A stretch of DNA of 29,935 nt from an uncultured Desulfuromonadales bacterium (GCA_947259685.1 CAMYNC010000110.1:1-29935); one strand, 5' to 3'; positions 1 to 7,573 are shown, counted from the first letter of the stretch. Notes: generated by a model from the letters alone, not told the origin. Numbers and translations are program-made.

Positions 1-174
1 GTCCATCAAACACCAAGCCAGAAAGGTCACGTCGGAACGAGCGGACTCTTCGGCCATCAGTTCCAGATAGGCAATGCGATCCTCATCGCTGGTGAAGATG
101 TCCATTGAACGGACGCCTCGTTGTGTGACGTGGTGAGGATAGCCGGGAATGACAAGTCGGGATAAGCGGACCAT
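1..174 (-). CDS. REP-associated tyrosine transposase (RAYT, Y1_Tnp family), 5' part only
   Basis: An open frame starts at the ATG at 174-172 and runs off the left edge, giving 58 residues. The N-terminus reads MVRLSRLVIPGYPHHVTQRG, the characteristic opening of IS200-like REP-associated transposases (RAYTs): basic start, P-G-x-x-H-H-V-T-x-R-G. The visible part stops at WCLMD, just where the family normally continues into the HUH metal-binding motif (NHxH), so catalytic residues cannot be checked. RAYTs are single-copy relatives of IS200/IS605 transposases that act on short palindromic chromosomal repeats. Long palindromic repeats do occur in this window (5961-6139, 17608-17887), but nothing visible proves they are its substrate. 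The family call rests on the N-terminal motif alone. Confidence 0.72.
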   Translation of the reverse strand, partial: MVRLSRLVIPGYPHHVTQRGVRSMDIFTSDEDRIAYLELMAEESARSDVTFLAWCLMD

Positions 175-262
175 AACGATAGACTAGCGTTTCGGATATT
201 ACCAAGCAAGGATAAATTAATATCATGTCCCCGGATTTTGCTTACCCCAAAGGGACGGTGAA

Positions 263-290
263 TTGAACCTACAGTGATTAATGATATTCT
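263..290 (+). promoter_or_regulatory. possible sigma70-type promoter of the 328 gene
   Basis: TTGAAC at 263-268 and TATTCT at 285-290 are separated by 16 bases and lie about 37 bases before the start codon. The match to consensus is partial and this is only a candidate. The rest of 175-327 shows no gene. Confidence 0.28.
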
Positions 291-327
291 TGATATCCAT
301 ACCTAATGAGCTAAAGGGAGCAGAATA

Positions 328-1062
328 ATGAAAACATGGCTTTCACTCATCTGTGCAACGTTAGTCCTTTTTCAACCAACGGTCGCTTCCGCCGCTTCAT
401 TTCCCCAAACAATCAAGCTGGAAGAGGTTACGACGGCGCCAATGGGCACGGAGATAAAAAGCAAGAAATACATCAAGTACTCTAATGACCCGCAGCAATA
501 CCAAGAATATGAAGAACGGGTGGAAAAAAACATCATGGGCAGCAACAAGATTTTTGTCCTGAGAGAGGGGGATAAATTATCAACTTATAACCAGACCAAG
601 GGGACCTGCACAACCACAGATGTCTCCGCAGTGACAGGGATGGCCGATGGCGCCGATCCGGGAAAGATGGCGGAAGAGATGAGAAGAGCCATGGGCCTGG
701 TAAAAGCCGGGCCATGTGAAGGAGCGGGCCGGCCAGGGGTTTTATATTCTTCAGAGATGGGCAAGGTCTGTTACGACAAAGAGTTTGAATATGTTGTCTT
801 AGGGACGGATATGATGGGCTCGAAGATGCAAATAACTCAGGTGGATTTCAACGTAAAACTGCCTGAGTTTGCGCTGCCTCTGCCCGCCGGAATGGTCTGC
901 CAGAAAGGACCTGACCTTGAGGCGCTTATGAGCGGCAGGGGGCAGGCTGGTTCCCCCAGTGAAAATGAACAAAATAGGCCTAATAATGACGAGGCGATGA
1001 AACGCGCCCAGGATGCGTTGAAAAAAATGCAGGAGATGTTCAAAGGGATGGGGCAACAATAA
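328..1062 (+). CDS. secreted protein of unknown function, 244 aa
   Basis: The ATG at 328 follows AGGGAG at 315-320 with a 7-base spacer. Residues 1-22 form a Sec signal peptide: basic MK, a hydrophobic core, and cleavage probably after the ASA near residue 22. The mature part is mixed alpha/beta and contains three Cys (in GTCTTT, GPCEG and MVCQK) plus a fourth in KVCYD, possibly forming two disulfides. The C-terminal 45 residues are low-complexity, rich in Asn, Gln, Met and Lys, and probably helical or disordered. The general layout recalls DUF4412-type periplasmic proteins, but I do not recognise the family with confidence. The gene stands alone: the flanking genes are on the opposite strand and point away. 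Confidence 0.8.
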   Translation: MKTWLSLICATLVLFQPTVASAASFPQTIKLEEVTTAPMGTEIKSKKYIKYSNDPQQYQEYEERVEKNIMGSNKIFVLREGDKLSTYNQTKGTCTTTDVSAVTGMADGADPGKMAEEMRRAMGLVKAGPCEGAGRPGVLYSSEMGKVCYDKEFEYVVLGTDMMGSKMQITQVDFNVKLPEFALPLPAGMVCQKGPDLEALMSGRGQAGSPSENEQNRPNNDEAMKRAQDALKKMQEMFKGMGQQ

Positions 1063-1111
1063 ACCATGCCACTCAGAACCCAAAAAAGGGAAAAAGGGGG
1101 CCGGCTGCTTT

Positions 1112-1178
1112 ATGCAACAGGGTCCGCGCCCTGATGGAAGCAGACCCTTTTGAAATTGGCGGAGGTAGATGAGAATCG
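1112..1178. repeat. partial duplicate of the selC 3' end and downstream hairpin (copy A)
   Basis: These 67 bases match 1306-1371 with a few substitutions and one indel. The match covers the last 22 bases of the tRNA-Sec gene (1157-1178 versus 1350-1371, identical) and about 45 bases of 3' flank containing the hairpin arms GGGTC and GACCC. The copy contains only the 3' acceptor/T-arm part of the tRNA, so it cannot give a functional tRNA. Confidence 0.85.
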
Positions 1179-1302
1179 CCTTCTACGTCGCAAACCTCAT
1201 GTTTGCTCCTGCGTAGGCTCCCCTCCGCTCGCTGACGCGGCCATCCCTGGCCGCTTTTCTGACATCAAGTCAGCGCTCGCTCCGCTTCGATCCTCATCTA
1301 CC
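1164..1302. repeat. inverted repeat built from the selC 3' sequence
   Basis: GGTAGATGAGAATCG at 1164-1178 recurs inverted at 1288-1302 (CGATCCTCATCTACC, one mismatch). The 109 bases between hold smaller palindromes such as GCGGCCATCCCTGGCCGC. I see no gene in 1083-1349; it consists of selC-derived repeats and hairpins. Confidence 0.7.
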
Positions 1303-1305
1303 ACA

Positions 1306-1371
1306 ATGCAACAGGGCCTACCCCCTGATGGGAGCAGACCCTGTTGAACTGGCGGAGGTAGATGAGAATCG
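1306..1371. repeat. selC 3' end plus downstream hairpin (copy B, the functional side)
   Basis: This is the partner of 1112-1178. It contains the genuine 3' end of the tRNA-Sec gene and, beyond it, a hairpin with arms CAACAGGG and CCCTGTTG that may act as the 3' processing or termination structure. It has no long T-run. Confidence 0.8.
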
Positions 1372-1445
1372 AACTCACCTGGGACGGGATACGCCCCACA
1401 TCGGTTTTGAAGACCGTGAGCGTCACCAGAGCGCTAACTACCTCC
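1350..1445 (-). tRNA. selC: tRNA-Sec (anticodon UCA)
   Basis: This 96-nt selenocysteine tRNA reads UGA. The acceptor stem is 8 bp (GGAGGTAG with CTACCTCC), the discriminator is G and CCA is encoded. The anticodon arm has loop CTTCAAA with anticodon TCA. A long variable arm (GTGGGGCGTATCCCGTCCCA region) precedes the T-arm with GGTGAGTTCGATTCTCATC. The 8-bp acceptor and long extra arm are diagnostic of bacterial tRNA-Sec. It is the last gene of the minus-strand moeA-mobB run and serves the two UGA-containing genes at 9544-10137 and 11587-14637. selA, selB and selD are not in the window. Confidence 0.97.
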
Positions 1446-1462
1446 GTAAATTTTTCGCCATT

Positions 1463-1984
1463 CTACCTTTTGAGGTTCAGTTTCTCCACCAGAAAATCGG
1501 CGATTTGAAAAGGATTGTTCAGATCGAGCAGCGGCACATCGAGTTGCAGGTCGGTATCACTGGCCACGGCGAGCAGGGTCGGGTCGTGGTTTTCGCCGCG
1601 GCAGATCATTTGGCTGCTGCTGTGGCCTGAGCGATAGAGTTCGATCTTCGGCAGGCCGCTGCGTTTGTAGCCTTCGACCAGTACCAGATCGACATCGCTG
1701 AAATATTCCGTCAGCAGGTCCTCTACCGGTGGGGTTGCTTGCTGTTTGACCAGCGCCAGCGTATTGGCGGAACTGATCAACATGGTGTCGGCGCCGGCCA
1801 GGGTGAGTCGGTGGCTGTCTTTGCCGGGATGATCGATCTCGAACTTATGCGCGTCATGCTTGAAGACCCCAACGCGATAACCGCGCCCCTTGAGGATGGC
1901 GATCAACTTCTCGAGCAAAGTGGTTTTGCCGGTGTCGGAGCGAGCGATAAAGGAGACTGCCGGGGTCTGCTGTTGGTTGCTCAT
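1463..1984 (-). CDS. mobB: molybdopterin-guanine dinucleotide biosynthesis protein MobB
   Basis: This 173-residue P-loop GTP-binding protein supports attachment of GMP to molybdopterin, giving the bis-MGD cofactor used by formate dehydrogenase. The N-terminus has a beta strand followed by the Walker A stretch ARSDTGKTTL (residues 14-23; the first Gly of the classic motif is Ala). Then come FKHDAHKFEIDHPGKDSHR, typical of MobB, and DLVLVEGYKRSGLPKIE near residues 104-121. The length is normal for the family. The start ATG directly follows the TAA of moeA, so the two are probably translationally coupled. The stop lies 17 bases before selC. Confidence 0.93.
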   Translation of the reverse strand: MSNQQQTPAVSFIARSDTGKTTLLEKLIAILKGRGYRVGVFKHDAHKFEIDHPGKDSHRLTLAGADTMLISSANTLALVKQQATPPVEDLLTEYFSDVDLVLVEGYKRSGLPKIELYRSGHSSSQMICRGENHDPTLLAVASDTDLQLDVPLLDLNNPFQIADFLVEKLNLKR

Positions 1985-3199
1985 TTAGTACCCCAGAGCG
2001 GTCGATGCACCGAGGATATGCACCCCAACTTGCTCGCCGGTAGCGTAGAAATCCCGCTCCGCTTCGAGCAGAGCGATGCCAGTGGCGTAGATCATTGTTC
2101 GTAAAATCCCAGTGTTCTGATCTCCTGAACTTGCCACCAGCATCTCGCCGTCATCATTCAACTCAATGGCAACCCGCATCAACTGCAAACGACCGGCCTT
2201 CTTTTTCACCGGTTCCTGGAGCCGGGCCTTGAACAACGGCTTGAAGACTGTACGATGGCCCATCATCTTCAGTAGGGCGGGACGGACGAACTCTTCAAAG
2301 GTGATCATGGTCGAAACCGGATTGCCCGGCAGGGAAAAGACCGGCACCTGTTCCTTCATACCGAAAGCGGTCGGTTTTCCCGGCTTGATGTTAATCTTCC
2401 AGAACTGCTGCTCGACGTCGAGCTCTTCGAGCACCTCGCGGACAAAGTCGCGATCACCGGCCGAGACTCCCGCCGAGGTGATCAGCACATCGGCCTGGAG
2501 ACCATCTTTCATCTTTTCCCGCAGACTCTCCAGGTTGTCGCGGGCAATACCGAGCATCAGCGGCACGGCGCCAATCTCGCGCACCGCAGCGGCCAGCGCC
2601 CAGGAGTTGCTATTGACCACGCCGCCTTCGAAGCGCAGCTCGTCGATCTCCTGCAGCTCGTCGCCGGTGGATAGGATCGCTACCCGCACCCGGCGATGCA
2701 TCGGCACCGTCGACATGCCGAAAGAGGCTAACAGACTGATCTCCGCCGGACGCAGGACGGTGCCTTTGGCAATGATCAGATCGCCGGGACGGATATCCTC
2801 GCCCTTCCAGCGGATGTGATCGCCGGTTTTAACCGTGCCGAGAATCTTGATCTGCTCCGGCGCCTCTTCGGTTTCCTCAAACGGCACGATAGCATCGGCG
2901 CCCGGCGGCATCGGCGCGCCAGTCATAATTTTCACCGCCATGCCCGGCTCGACCCGGCAGTTGTCTTTGCCGCCGGCCGGCAGATAGCCGGTGACCGGCA
3001 ACACCGCACCGGCAGCACAATCTGCTGCACGCACCGCATAACCATCCATTGCTGAATTATCGAATAACGGCAACGGCTGGTTGGCGATCACATTTTCCGC
3101 CACCGCGCGCCCTGCTGCGTCGAGCAGGGGAACCTTTTCGATCGACAGGGGCTGCACGGCATCGAGAATTTGTTGTCGAGCCTGATGATAAGAATGCAT
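1985..3199 (-). CDS. moeA: molybdopterin molybdenumtransferase MoeA
   Basis: MoeA (404 aa) inserts molybdate or tungstate into adenylylated molybdopterin in the cytoplasm. Family signatures are visible in order: DNSAMDGYAVR near residues 47-57, MTGAPMPPGADAIVPFEE near 92-109, the central MPT-binding segment with ILSTGDEL and the GGVVNSNS stretch, TSAGVSAGDRDFV near 241-253, and KPGKPTAFG followed by SLPGNPVS near 272-297. A C-terminal MoeA domain IV follows. The length is normal. The start has GGAGA upstream. The gene sits about 54 bases after tupB and abuts mobB, so metal uptake, insertion and nucleotide attachment are encoded in sequence. Confidence 0.96.
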   Translation of the reverse strand: MHSYHQARQQILDAVQPLSIEKVPLLDAAGRAVAENVIANQPLPLFDNSAMDGYAVRAADCAAGAVLPVTGYLPAGGKDNCRVEPGMAVKIMTGAPMPPGADAIVPFEETEEAPEQIKILGTVKTGDHIRWKGEDIRPGDLIIAKGTVLRPAEISLLASFGMSTVPMHRRVRVAILSTGDELQEIDELRFEGGVVNSNSWALAAAVREIGAVPLMLGIARDNLESLREKMKDGLQADVLITSAGVSAGDRDFVREVLEELDVEQQFWKINIKPGKPTAFGMKEQVPVFSLPGNPVSTMITFEEFVRPALLKMMGHRTVFKPLFKARLQEPVKKKAGRLQLMRVAIELNDDGEMLVASSGDQNTGILRTMIYATGIALLEAERDFYATGEQVGVHILGASTALGY

Positions 3200-3253
3200 A
3201 GCAATTTCTCCAGGTTTTTAGATCTTAAATTTTGCTTGCCAGCGATCTTTTGG

Positions 3254-3940
3254 TTAACGCTGTTGTAATAAATTTAACCCCAGATTGACCAGCAACGCCA
3301 CCCCCAACAGCACCAGCCCCAGGGCCAGGCCGAAGGCAAACTCACCTTTGCTGGTCTCAAGAGCGATGGCGGTGGTCATGGTGCGGGTACTTCTGCGGAT
3401 GTTGCCGCCGAGCATCATCGCGACCCCGACTTCGGCGATCACCCGGCCGAAACCAGCGATCACCGCAGCCATGACCCCAAAGCGGATCTCACGCAATAAT
3501 TGCCGGGCGGCCTGCAAGCGGGTCGCCCCGAGGGTCAGGGCGGTGTTGATAATCCTTGAGTCGGCGCCGGCCACCGAGGCGAGCACCAGATTGGCGACGA
3601 TCGGCGTCGCCAATACCATCTGCCCGGCGATCATCGCCAAGGGAGTGAACAAAAGCCCCAGCGAGCCAAGTGGACCCTGGCGGCTGAACAGGCCAAAGAG
3701 CACCAGGCCGACCACCACCGTTGGCAACGCCATCAGGGTGTTCAGCAGCGTGATCAGCAAGCGCCGACCGGCAAAGCGGGTTAATCCCAGCCAAAGCCCG
3801 GCAGGGATTCCCAACACTGCCGCCAGAACGATAGCAATACTGGAGGTGTAGAGGGAGGTCCAGACAGTCATCCGGACCTCCCCATCGAAGTTGATGATCA
3901 GCTCCAGGGCTGTGAGCAGAGAGTCAAACAGGTAGCCCAA
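3254..3940 (-). CDS. tupB: tungstate ABC transporter permease TupB
   Basis: This 228-residue inner-membrane permease has about five or six hydrophobic segments. It carries the binding-protein-dependent transport signature in the cytoplasmic loop (ALTLGATRLQAARQLLREIRFG, followed by AAVIAGFGRVIAEVGVAMMLGGN), which is typical of TupB/WtpB-like permeases. The start is a TTG at 3940-3938 preceded by AAGGGA at a 6-base spacing. The first in-frame ATG would remove 23 residues that the family normally has, so TTG is preferred. It begins 9 bases after the tupA stop. Its substrate is inferred from TupA next door. Confidence 0.92.
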   Translation of the reverse strand: MGYLFDSLLTALELIINFDGEVRMTVWTSLYTSSIAIVLAAVLGIPAGLWLGLTRFAGRRLLITLLNTLMALPTVVVGLVLFGLFSRQGPLGSLGLLFTPLAMIAGQMVLATPIVANLVLASVAGADSRIINTALTLGATRLQAARQLLREIRFGVMAAVIAGFGRVIAEVGVAMMLGGNIRRSTRTMTTAIALETSKGEFAFGLALGLVLLGVALLVNLGLNLLQQR

Positions 3941-3949
3941 AACGGTCCC

Positions 3950-4741
3950 TTATTGCTGCACGTAGAAGAGCTGCTCGCCCCCCTTGCGGAAGCCGGTGAT
4001 CAGTTCCTGGGCCGGCTTGCTGACCAAATAATCGAGAAATTTCTTTGCCAGGTCCACTTTGACATGCGGATGCTTGGCCGGGTTAACCATGATCACCCCA
4101 TAGGGATTGAACAGCCGCTTATCGCCGGCCACCGTCAACACCAGTTCGGTCTTCGGTTTGAAGGCCAGGTAGGTGCCCCGGTCACTTAGGGTATAGCCCT
4201 GACGTTCCCCGGCCATAATGATCACTTCGCCCATACCGCGCCCGGCTTCCAGGTACCAGGTGCCGGCCGGTGCCACCCCGGCGGCGTTCCAGAGTTGCTT
4301 TTCGCGGGTATGGGTGCCCGAATCATCGCCACGCGAAACAAAGGTCGCCTGGGCGGCGCCAATCTTAGCCATCGCGGCGGCGGCATCCGCCTCCCCGTTG
4401 ATTCCAGCCGGGTCGTTTTTCGGGCCAAGGATCACGAAATCGTTGTACATGACATCGCGGCGGTCGACCCCGTAATCTTCGGCGACGAACTTGTCTTCGC
4501 GGCTGCGGGCATGCACCAGAACGACATCAACATCGCCATTCTCGCCTAGTTTGATCGCCTTGCCGGTGCCGACCGCTATGACATCGACCTGGCAATCGTT
4601 GGCCTGCTCAAAGGGGGGCAGCAGTTCCGCCAGCAGGCCGGAATTTTCCGTTGAGGTGGTGGTCGCCAAACGCAGATGTTCTTTCGCCAGCGCCGGACAG
4701 GCCAGCAACAACAAAACCAGTACTACAATCCACTTTTTCAT
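3950..4741 (-). CDS. tupA: tungstate-binding periplasmic protein TupA
   Basis: This is a 263-residue substrate-binding protein of the TupA/PBP-like family. Residues 1-19 form a Sec signal peptide (MKKWIVVLVLLLLACPALA). The mature protein opens with LRLATTTSTENSGLL; the TTTS stretch is the oxyanion-binding signature of TupA proteins. The family-typical DVVLVHARSREDKFV, YNDFVILGP and FVSRGDDSGTHTREK follow. The start ATG has AGGAGG at 4747-4752. The leader upstream carries a riboswitch-like structure and a terminator hairpin, so expression is probably controlled by transcription attenuation. TupA is highly selective for tungstate over molybdate in characterised members, which suggests a tungsten enzyme here. 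Confidence 0.95.
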   Translation of the reverse strand: MKKWIVVLVLLLLACPALAKEHLRLATTTSTENSGLLAELLPPFEQANDCQVDVIAVGTGKAIKLGENGDVDVVLVHARSREDKFVAEDYGVDRRDVMYNDFVILGPKNDPAGINGEADAAAAMAKIGAAQATFVSRGDDSGTHTREKQLWNAAGVAPAGTWYLEAGRGMGEVIIMAGERQGYTLSDRGTYLAFKPKTELVLTVAGDKRLFNPYGVIMVNPAKHPHVKVDLAKKFLDYLVSKPAQELITGFRKGGEQLFYVQQ

Positions 4742-4756
4742 GTCATCCTCCTGATG

Positions 4757-4788
4757 AAATAAAAACGCCCTTCATAGTGAAAAGCGCG
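4757..4788 (-). terminator. intrinsic terminator in the tupA leader
   Basis: Read on the minus strand, CGCGCTTTTCA and TGAAGGGCG form an interrupted stem around loop CTA. TTTTTATTT follows directly. It ends about 16 bases before the tupA start, just behind the conserved leader element, which is the position expected of a riboswitch expression platform. Confidence 0.65.
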
Positions 4789-4789
4789 A

Positions 4790-4920
4790 ACAACCCCGGC
4801 AGTCACCTGAGAGGTTGTAGGTCTCCTTTCCAAACACGGGAGGCGCGGCGGTTTCCCACCGCACCCAAAGGTTCTTCAGCCACGGCAGAGGCCGACAGGC
4901 TGGAGAACTCGGAGCATTGC
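4790..4920 (-). promoter_or_regulatory. putative Moco/tungsten-cofactor riboswitch (copy 1, tupAB leader)
   Basis: The 5' part of this leader has CTCCGA and the 3' part a highly conserved core, GCCTCCCG then TTTGGAAAGGAGACC (4820-4844). A stem with loop GGGAAAC lies just before the core. The same pieces, in the same order and spacing, occur in the tupC leader at 5838-5955 although the sequences between have diverged. That is the pattern of a structured RNA. The Moco RNA class is known upstream of molybdate/tungstate transport and cofactor genes, with a 'Tuco' variant linked to tungsten. Class assignment is inferred from context and from my recollection of the core, not from a covariance search. 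Confidence 0.68.
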
Positions 4921-4989
4921 ATTGTGAAACTTGAGTCGCTTTAATCTTCTACTGTAGCGAAAAACAGTTCCCTCTCCCTCAGCCGCTTT

Positions 4990-5697
4990 TTATCCCTTCT
5001 GCCGCTGCAGCAGGGGAATAAATTTATCCTGCGATGGCTGCCCGGCCGACTGGACCAGGCCGCCATCCTTAAGACTGATAATCTCACCGCCGAGCCGCTG
5101 CGGCTGTTCGGCATCATGGGTCGCAATCACCAGAGTCATGCCCTGCTGCGGCAGGGTCACCAGGAAGCGCTCCAGGGCGGCGACCTGACCGACATCCAGG
5201 TTGGCGGTCGGCTCATCGAGCAACAACAGCTTGGGTTGCAGCACCAGGGCGCGGGCCAGAGCCACGCGGCGGCTCTCCCCACCAGAGAGCTCTCGCGCCT
5301 GGCGCTGGTTGAAGCCCTGCAGGCCGGTAATCTCCAAGACCTGGGAAATCCGCTGTTGCTGCTCAGCGCCGCGAATGCCGCGCAATTTCAGACCGAAGGC
5401 CAGATTCTGCTCCACACTGCCGGCAAACAGCAGCGGGTTCTGTTCCAGCAGGGTGATTTGCTGCCGCAGGTTACGAAGACCTTTCCCGCGCCAGGCAATT
5501 GGCTGTTGGGCAAAACAAAACTGGCCGCTCTGCGGAGTTTGCAACAGCGCCAGCAATTGCAGCAGGGTACTCTTGCCGGCCCCATTTTCACCCTGCAGGG
5601 CGTAAAGGGTCTCCGACTGCAGCTGGAGCTGGTCGATGCGCAGGCTGAATTCGCCACGGCTGAGCAGAATATCGTTCAGTTCAATGAGTGGTTGCAT
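4990..5697 (-). CDS. tupC: tungstate ABC transporter ATP-binding protein TupC
   Basis: This 235-residue ABC ATPase energises the TupAB importer. Visible motifs are Walker A GENGAGKST (residues 36-44), a Q-loop near QQITLLEQNP, the signature LSGGESRRVALARAL near 137-151, Walker B LLLLDEPTANLD near 157-168, and the H-loop ATHD. The length is normal for TupC/WtpC without a regulatory C-terminal domain. It is not contiguous with tupAB: a 248-base leader with its own riboswitch-like element and terminator separates them. tupC and tupAB can therefore be tuned separately. The start ATG has only a weak AGGTC upstream. Confidence 0.93.
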   Translation of the reverse strand: MQPLIELNDILLSRGEFSLRIDQLQLQSETLYALQGENGAGKSTLLQLLALLQTPQSGQFCFAQQPIAWRGKGLRNLRQQITLLEQNPLLFAGSVEQNLAFGLKLRGIRGAEQQQRISQVLEITGLQGFNQRQARELSGGESRRVALARALVLQPKLLLLDEPTANLDVGQVAALERFLVTLPQQGMTLVIATHDAEQPQRLGGEIISLKDGGLVQSAGQPSQDKFIPLLQRQKG

Positions 5698-5779
5698 TTT
5701 GCTGACCTGAGAACGGGAGCAACAATTTCATATTTACCGCCAATGGAAAACTGGCGCTCAATACATAAATACAGGTAAT

Positions 5780-5808
5780 AAAAAAAGGCTTCCCCGCATG
5801 GAGAAGCC
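5780..5808 (-). terminator. intrinsic terminator in the tupC leader
   Basis: On the minus strand GGCTTCTCC and GGGGAAGCC form a 9-bp stem (one G-U pair) with loop ATGC, followed by a run of seven T. It stands between the riboswitch-like element (5838-5955) and the tupC start (5697), so it can only act as an attenuator for tupC. Confidence 0.85.
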
Positions 5809-5837
5809 CTGTTAAAGAAACGCCAATTGCCACAAAT

Positions 5838-5955
5838 GGGAACGGCAGAATCCTCTGGGTCTCCTTTCCAAACGGGAGGCCTTGCCGTTTCCAGCAAAAC
5901 CCATCGACCGGCCCGCCTTAGGAAATTCCCTTAGGTGAGACGGTTCGGAGATCTT
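5838..5955 (-). promoter_or_regulatory. putative Moco/tungsten-cofactor riboswitch (copy 2, tupC leader)
   Basis: The element begins with CTCCGA near 5950 and contains the core GCCTCCCG-TTTGGAAAGGAGACC at 5858-5880, preceded by a stem with loop GGAAAC. It matches the tupA leader copy in these blocks while the connecting arms differ. A canonical terminator follows 30 bases later. Together they form a complete sensor plus expression platform. The ligand (Moco or its tungsten form) is inferred from the genes controlled. Confidence 0.7.
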
Positions 5956-5960
5956 TATTT

Positions 5961-6139
5961 AACCTGAAGCAGTGAGTAAATGGTGGATGAAGAGTGCAAG
6001 TGCTTGGATTGAATGAGTGATGCAAAAATCTGAGCTGCACCCAAAGGTTCAGCGGTGATTTTTGCAGTGCTCAGGCAATTGTGCTCAGGCAATTCAATGA
6101 CTTGTTCTATTCGCCGCCGGATACTCTCTGATTCAGGTT
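5961..6139. repeat. long palindromic intergenic repeat (copy 1)
   Basis: The ends AACCTGAAGCAGTGAG and CTCTGATTCAGGTT are imperfect inverted repeats. Inside, GGATGAAGAGTGCAAGTGCT pairs roughly with a region near 6093-6118, and CAAAAATC/GATTTTTG enclose the centre GAGCTGCACCCAAAGGTTCAGC. The transcript would fold into one long nested hairpin. A second copy lies at 17608-17887. This copy has an internal 14-base tandem duplication (GTGCTCAGGCAATT at 6067-6080 and 6081-6094). It lies between the stop of fdhD-mobA and the tupC leader and may block read-through. Confidence 0.85.
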
Positions 6140-6148
6140 TTAGTTTTA

Positions 6149-7561
6149 TTAAGCCTGCTGTTCCTGCTGCGGCTCAGGGGCCAGATTATTATTTATTCCC
6201 TTGCCGCGCAACTGAAAATATTCCTCCGGGGTGTTGATATTACGGAAACTGCGCTCCTGAGGGTCGATCAGCTGTAACTGCTCGGCGGCAATTTCCACCA
6301 CCTTGACCTGATCGAAAAAGCTGAGAATCCGCTTCCGACCAGAATTGAGCACCTGTTCCATCGCCGTCAGGCAGGACTTGCCGTACAGGGCATGCAGGGG
6401 TTCATGACCGCTGCTGCTGAGCGGCAGCACCAGATCGCCCTGGTCGCCAGCGGAACAAATCCTACGTACCAGCTCGCCAGAAACGAACGGCATGTCACAA
6501 CCAACGACAAAGGCTGCCGGGTGCCGGGCATGCTTGACCCCGGAATGAATTCCCGCCAAGGCGCCTTGGGCCGGGTAGATATCGGGCACCTTGCGGCAGG
6601 GGATCTCCTGGTAGAGTTCCGGCGAGTTGGTGACGATGATCACTTCATCAAACAGCGCCGCCAAACGGGCATAGACGTGGTCGATAAAGCGCGCGCCGTG
6701 GATCGGCAGCAGTGACTTGTCGCTGCCCATCCGGCGACTTTCGCCTCCTGCCAGAATCACCCCGGTGATGCCGGAAATCCGTTCGTTGGCGTTGGAAATC
6801 TGCAATTGTTGCGGGTGGCTGTAGATCTCCAGCGAGTCTCCGCGCAGATAACCGATCAGGGTGATGCCGGCCTGTTCGCAGAGGGCGATCGCCTGATCGG
6901 TCGGCGAAGTCCGCGAGGCGATCAGGCCGATGCCGAGCCGCGCCGCTTTGGCGACCATCTCGGTGGAAACCCGCCCGGAGGTGACCAGCAGTTTGTCGCG
7001 CAGCTCGATTCCCTTGAACCAGGCTTCACCAGCCAGCCGATCAAGAGTGTTGTGCCGGCCGATATCCTCGGCGTAAAGCAGCAACCCATCCTCATCGCCA
7101 ATCGCGGCCGAGTGGATGCCGCCATGACTGCGATACTGCTCGGCCTGTTTGGCGAGCTGGCGCATCAGCAGAAACAGACTGTCGCTGCGGTAGCTGCGCT
7201 GCCGGCCGCGCGAATCATCGAGCAGCTGCTCAGGCAGGTTGTAAGCGATGCCAGTGCCGCAGCCGGAGGTCAGGGTCGGCTGCAACCGGTCCGGCAGTTC
7301 CGTCTTCAAGCGCACCTCAGCCAACCCGAAATCGGCGCAGACCCCCAGGGAGAGAATATCATCCAAAGAGTCGGCAAACCCCTGCAGGCGGAAAAACCCG
7401 GCCAGCAGAAAATTCAACCGATGCGGCGAACAGACCAGGGTCGCCAGATCGCGGCCGTTGACCCGCAGCCGCAGCGGATATTCCTCGACCACCTGGCGCT
7501 GCTTCGGCTGCAGTCGGCCGTTTTTCAACTGGTAGATGCTCTGTGGTTTATTTTCAGCCAT
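6149..7561 (-). CDS. fdhD-mobA: fused FdhD sulfurtransferase and MobA guanylyltransferase
   Basis: This 470-residue protein has two enzymes in one chain. Residues 1-255 are FdhD, which hands sulfur to the bis-MGD cofactor of formate dehydrogenase. It has the TSGCGTG motif with Cys101 in place of the two-Cys form of E. coli, then AEDIGRHNTLDR (165-176) and SGRVSTEMV (195-203). Residues 265-455 are MobA, which adds GMP to molybdopterin: GVILAGGESRRMGSDKSLLP (267-286), then VTNSPELY, and GCDMPFVS for nucleotide and metal binding. AGGAGG precedes the ATG. The gene follows fdhE by 12 bases. The fusion physically couples the last two cofactor steps for the enzyme encoded in the same operon. Confidence 0.94.
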   Translation of the reverse strand: MAENKPQSIYQLKNGRLQPKQRQVVEEYPLRLRVNGRDLATLVCSPHRLNFLLAGFFRLQGFADSLDDILSLGVCADFGLAEVRLKTELPDRLQPTLTSGCGTGIAYNLPEQLLDDSRGRQRSYRSDSLFLLMRQLAKQAEQYRSHGGIHSAAIGDEDGLLLYAEDIGRHNTLDRLAGEAWFKGIELRDKLLVTSGRVSTEMVAKAARLGIGLIASRTSPTDQAIALCEQAGITLIGYLRGDSLEIYSHPQQLQISNANERISGITGVILAGGESRRMGSDKSLLPIHGARFIDHVYARLAALFDEVIIVTNSPELYQEIPCRKVPDIYPAQGALAGIHSGVKHARHPAAFVVGCDMPFVSGELVRRICSAGDQGDLVLPLSSSGHEPLHALYGKSCLTAMEQVLNSGRKRILSFFDQVKVVEIAAEQLQLIDPQERSFRNINTPEEYFQLRGKGINNNLAPEPQQEQQA

Positions 7562-7573
7562 AAGCCTCCTCGC

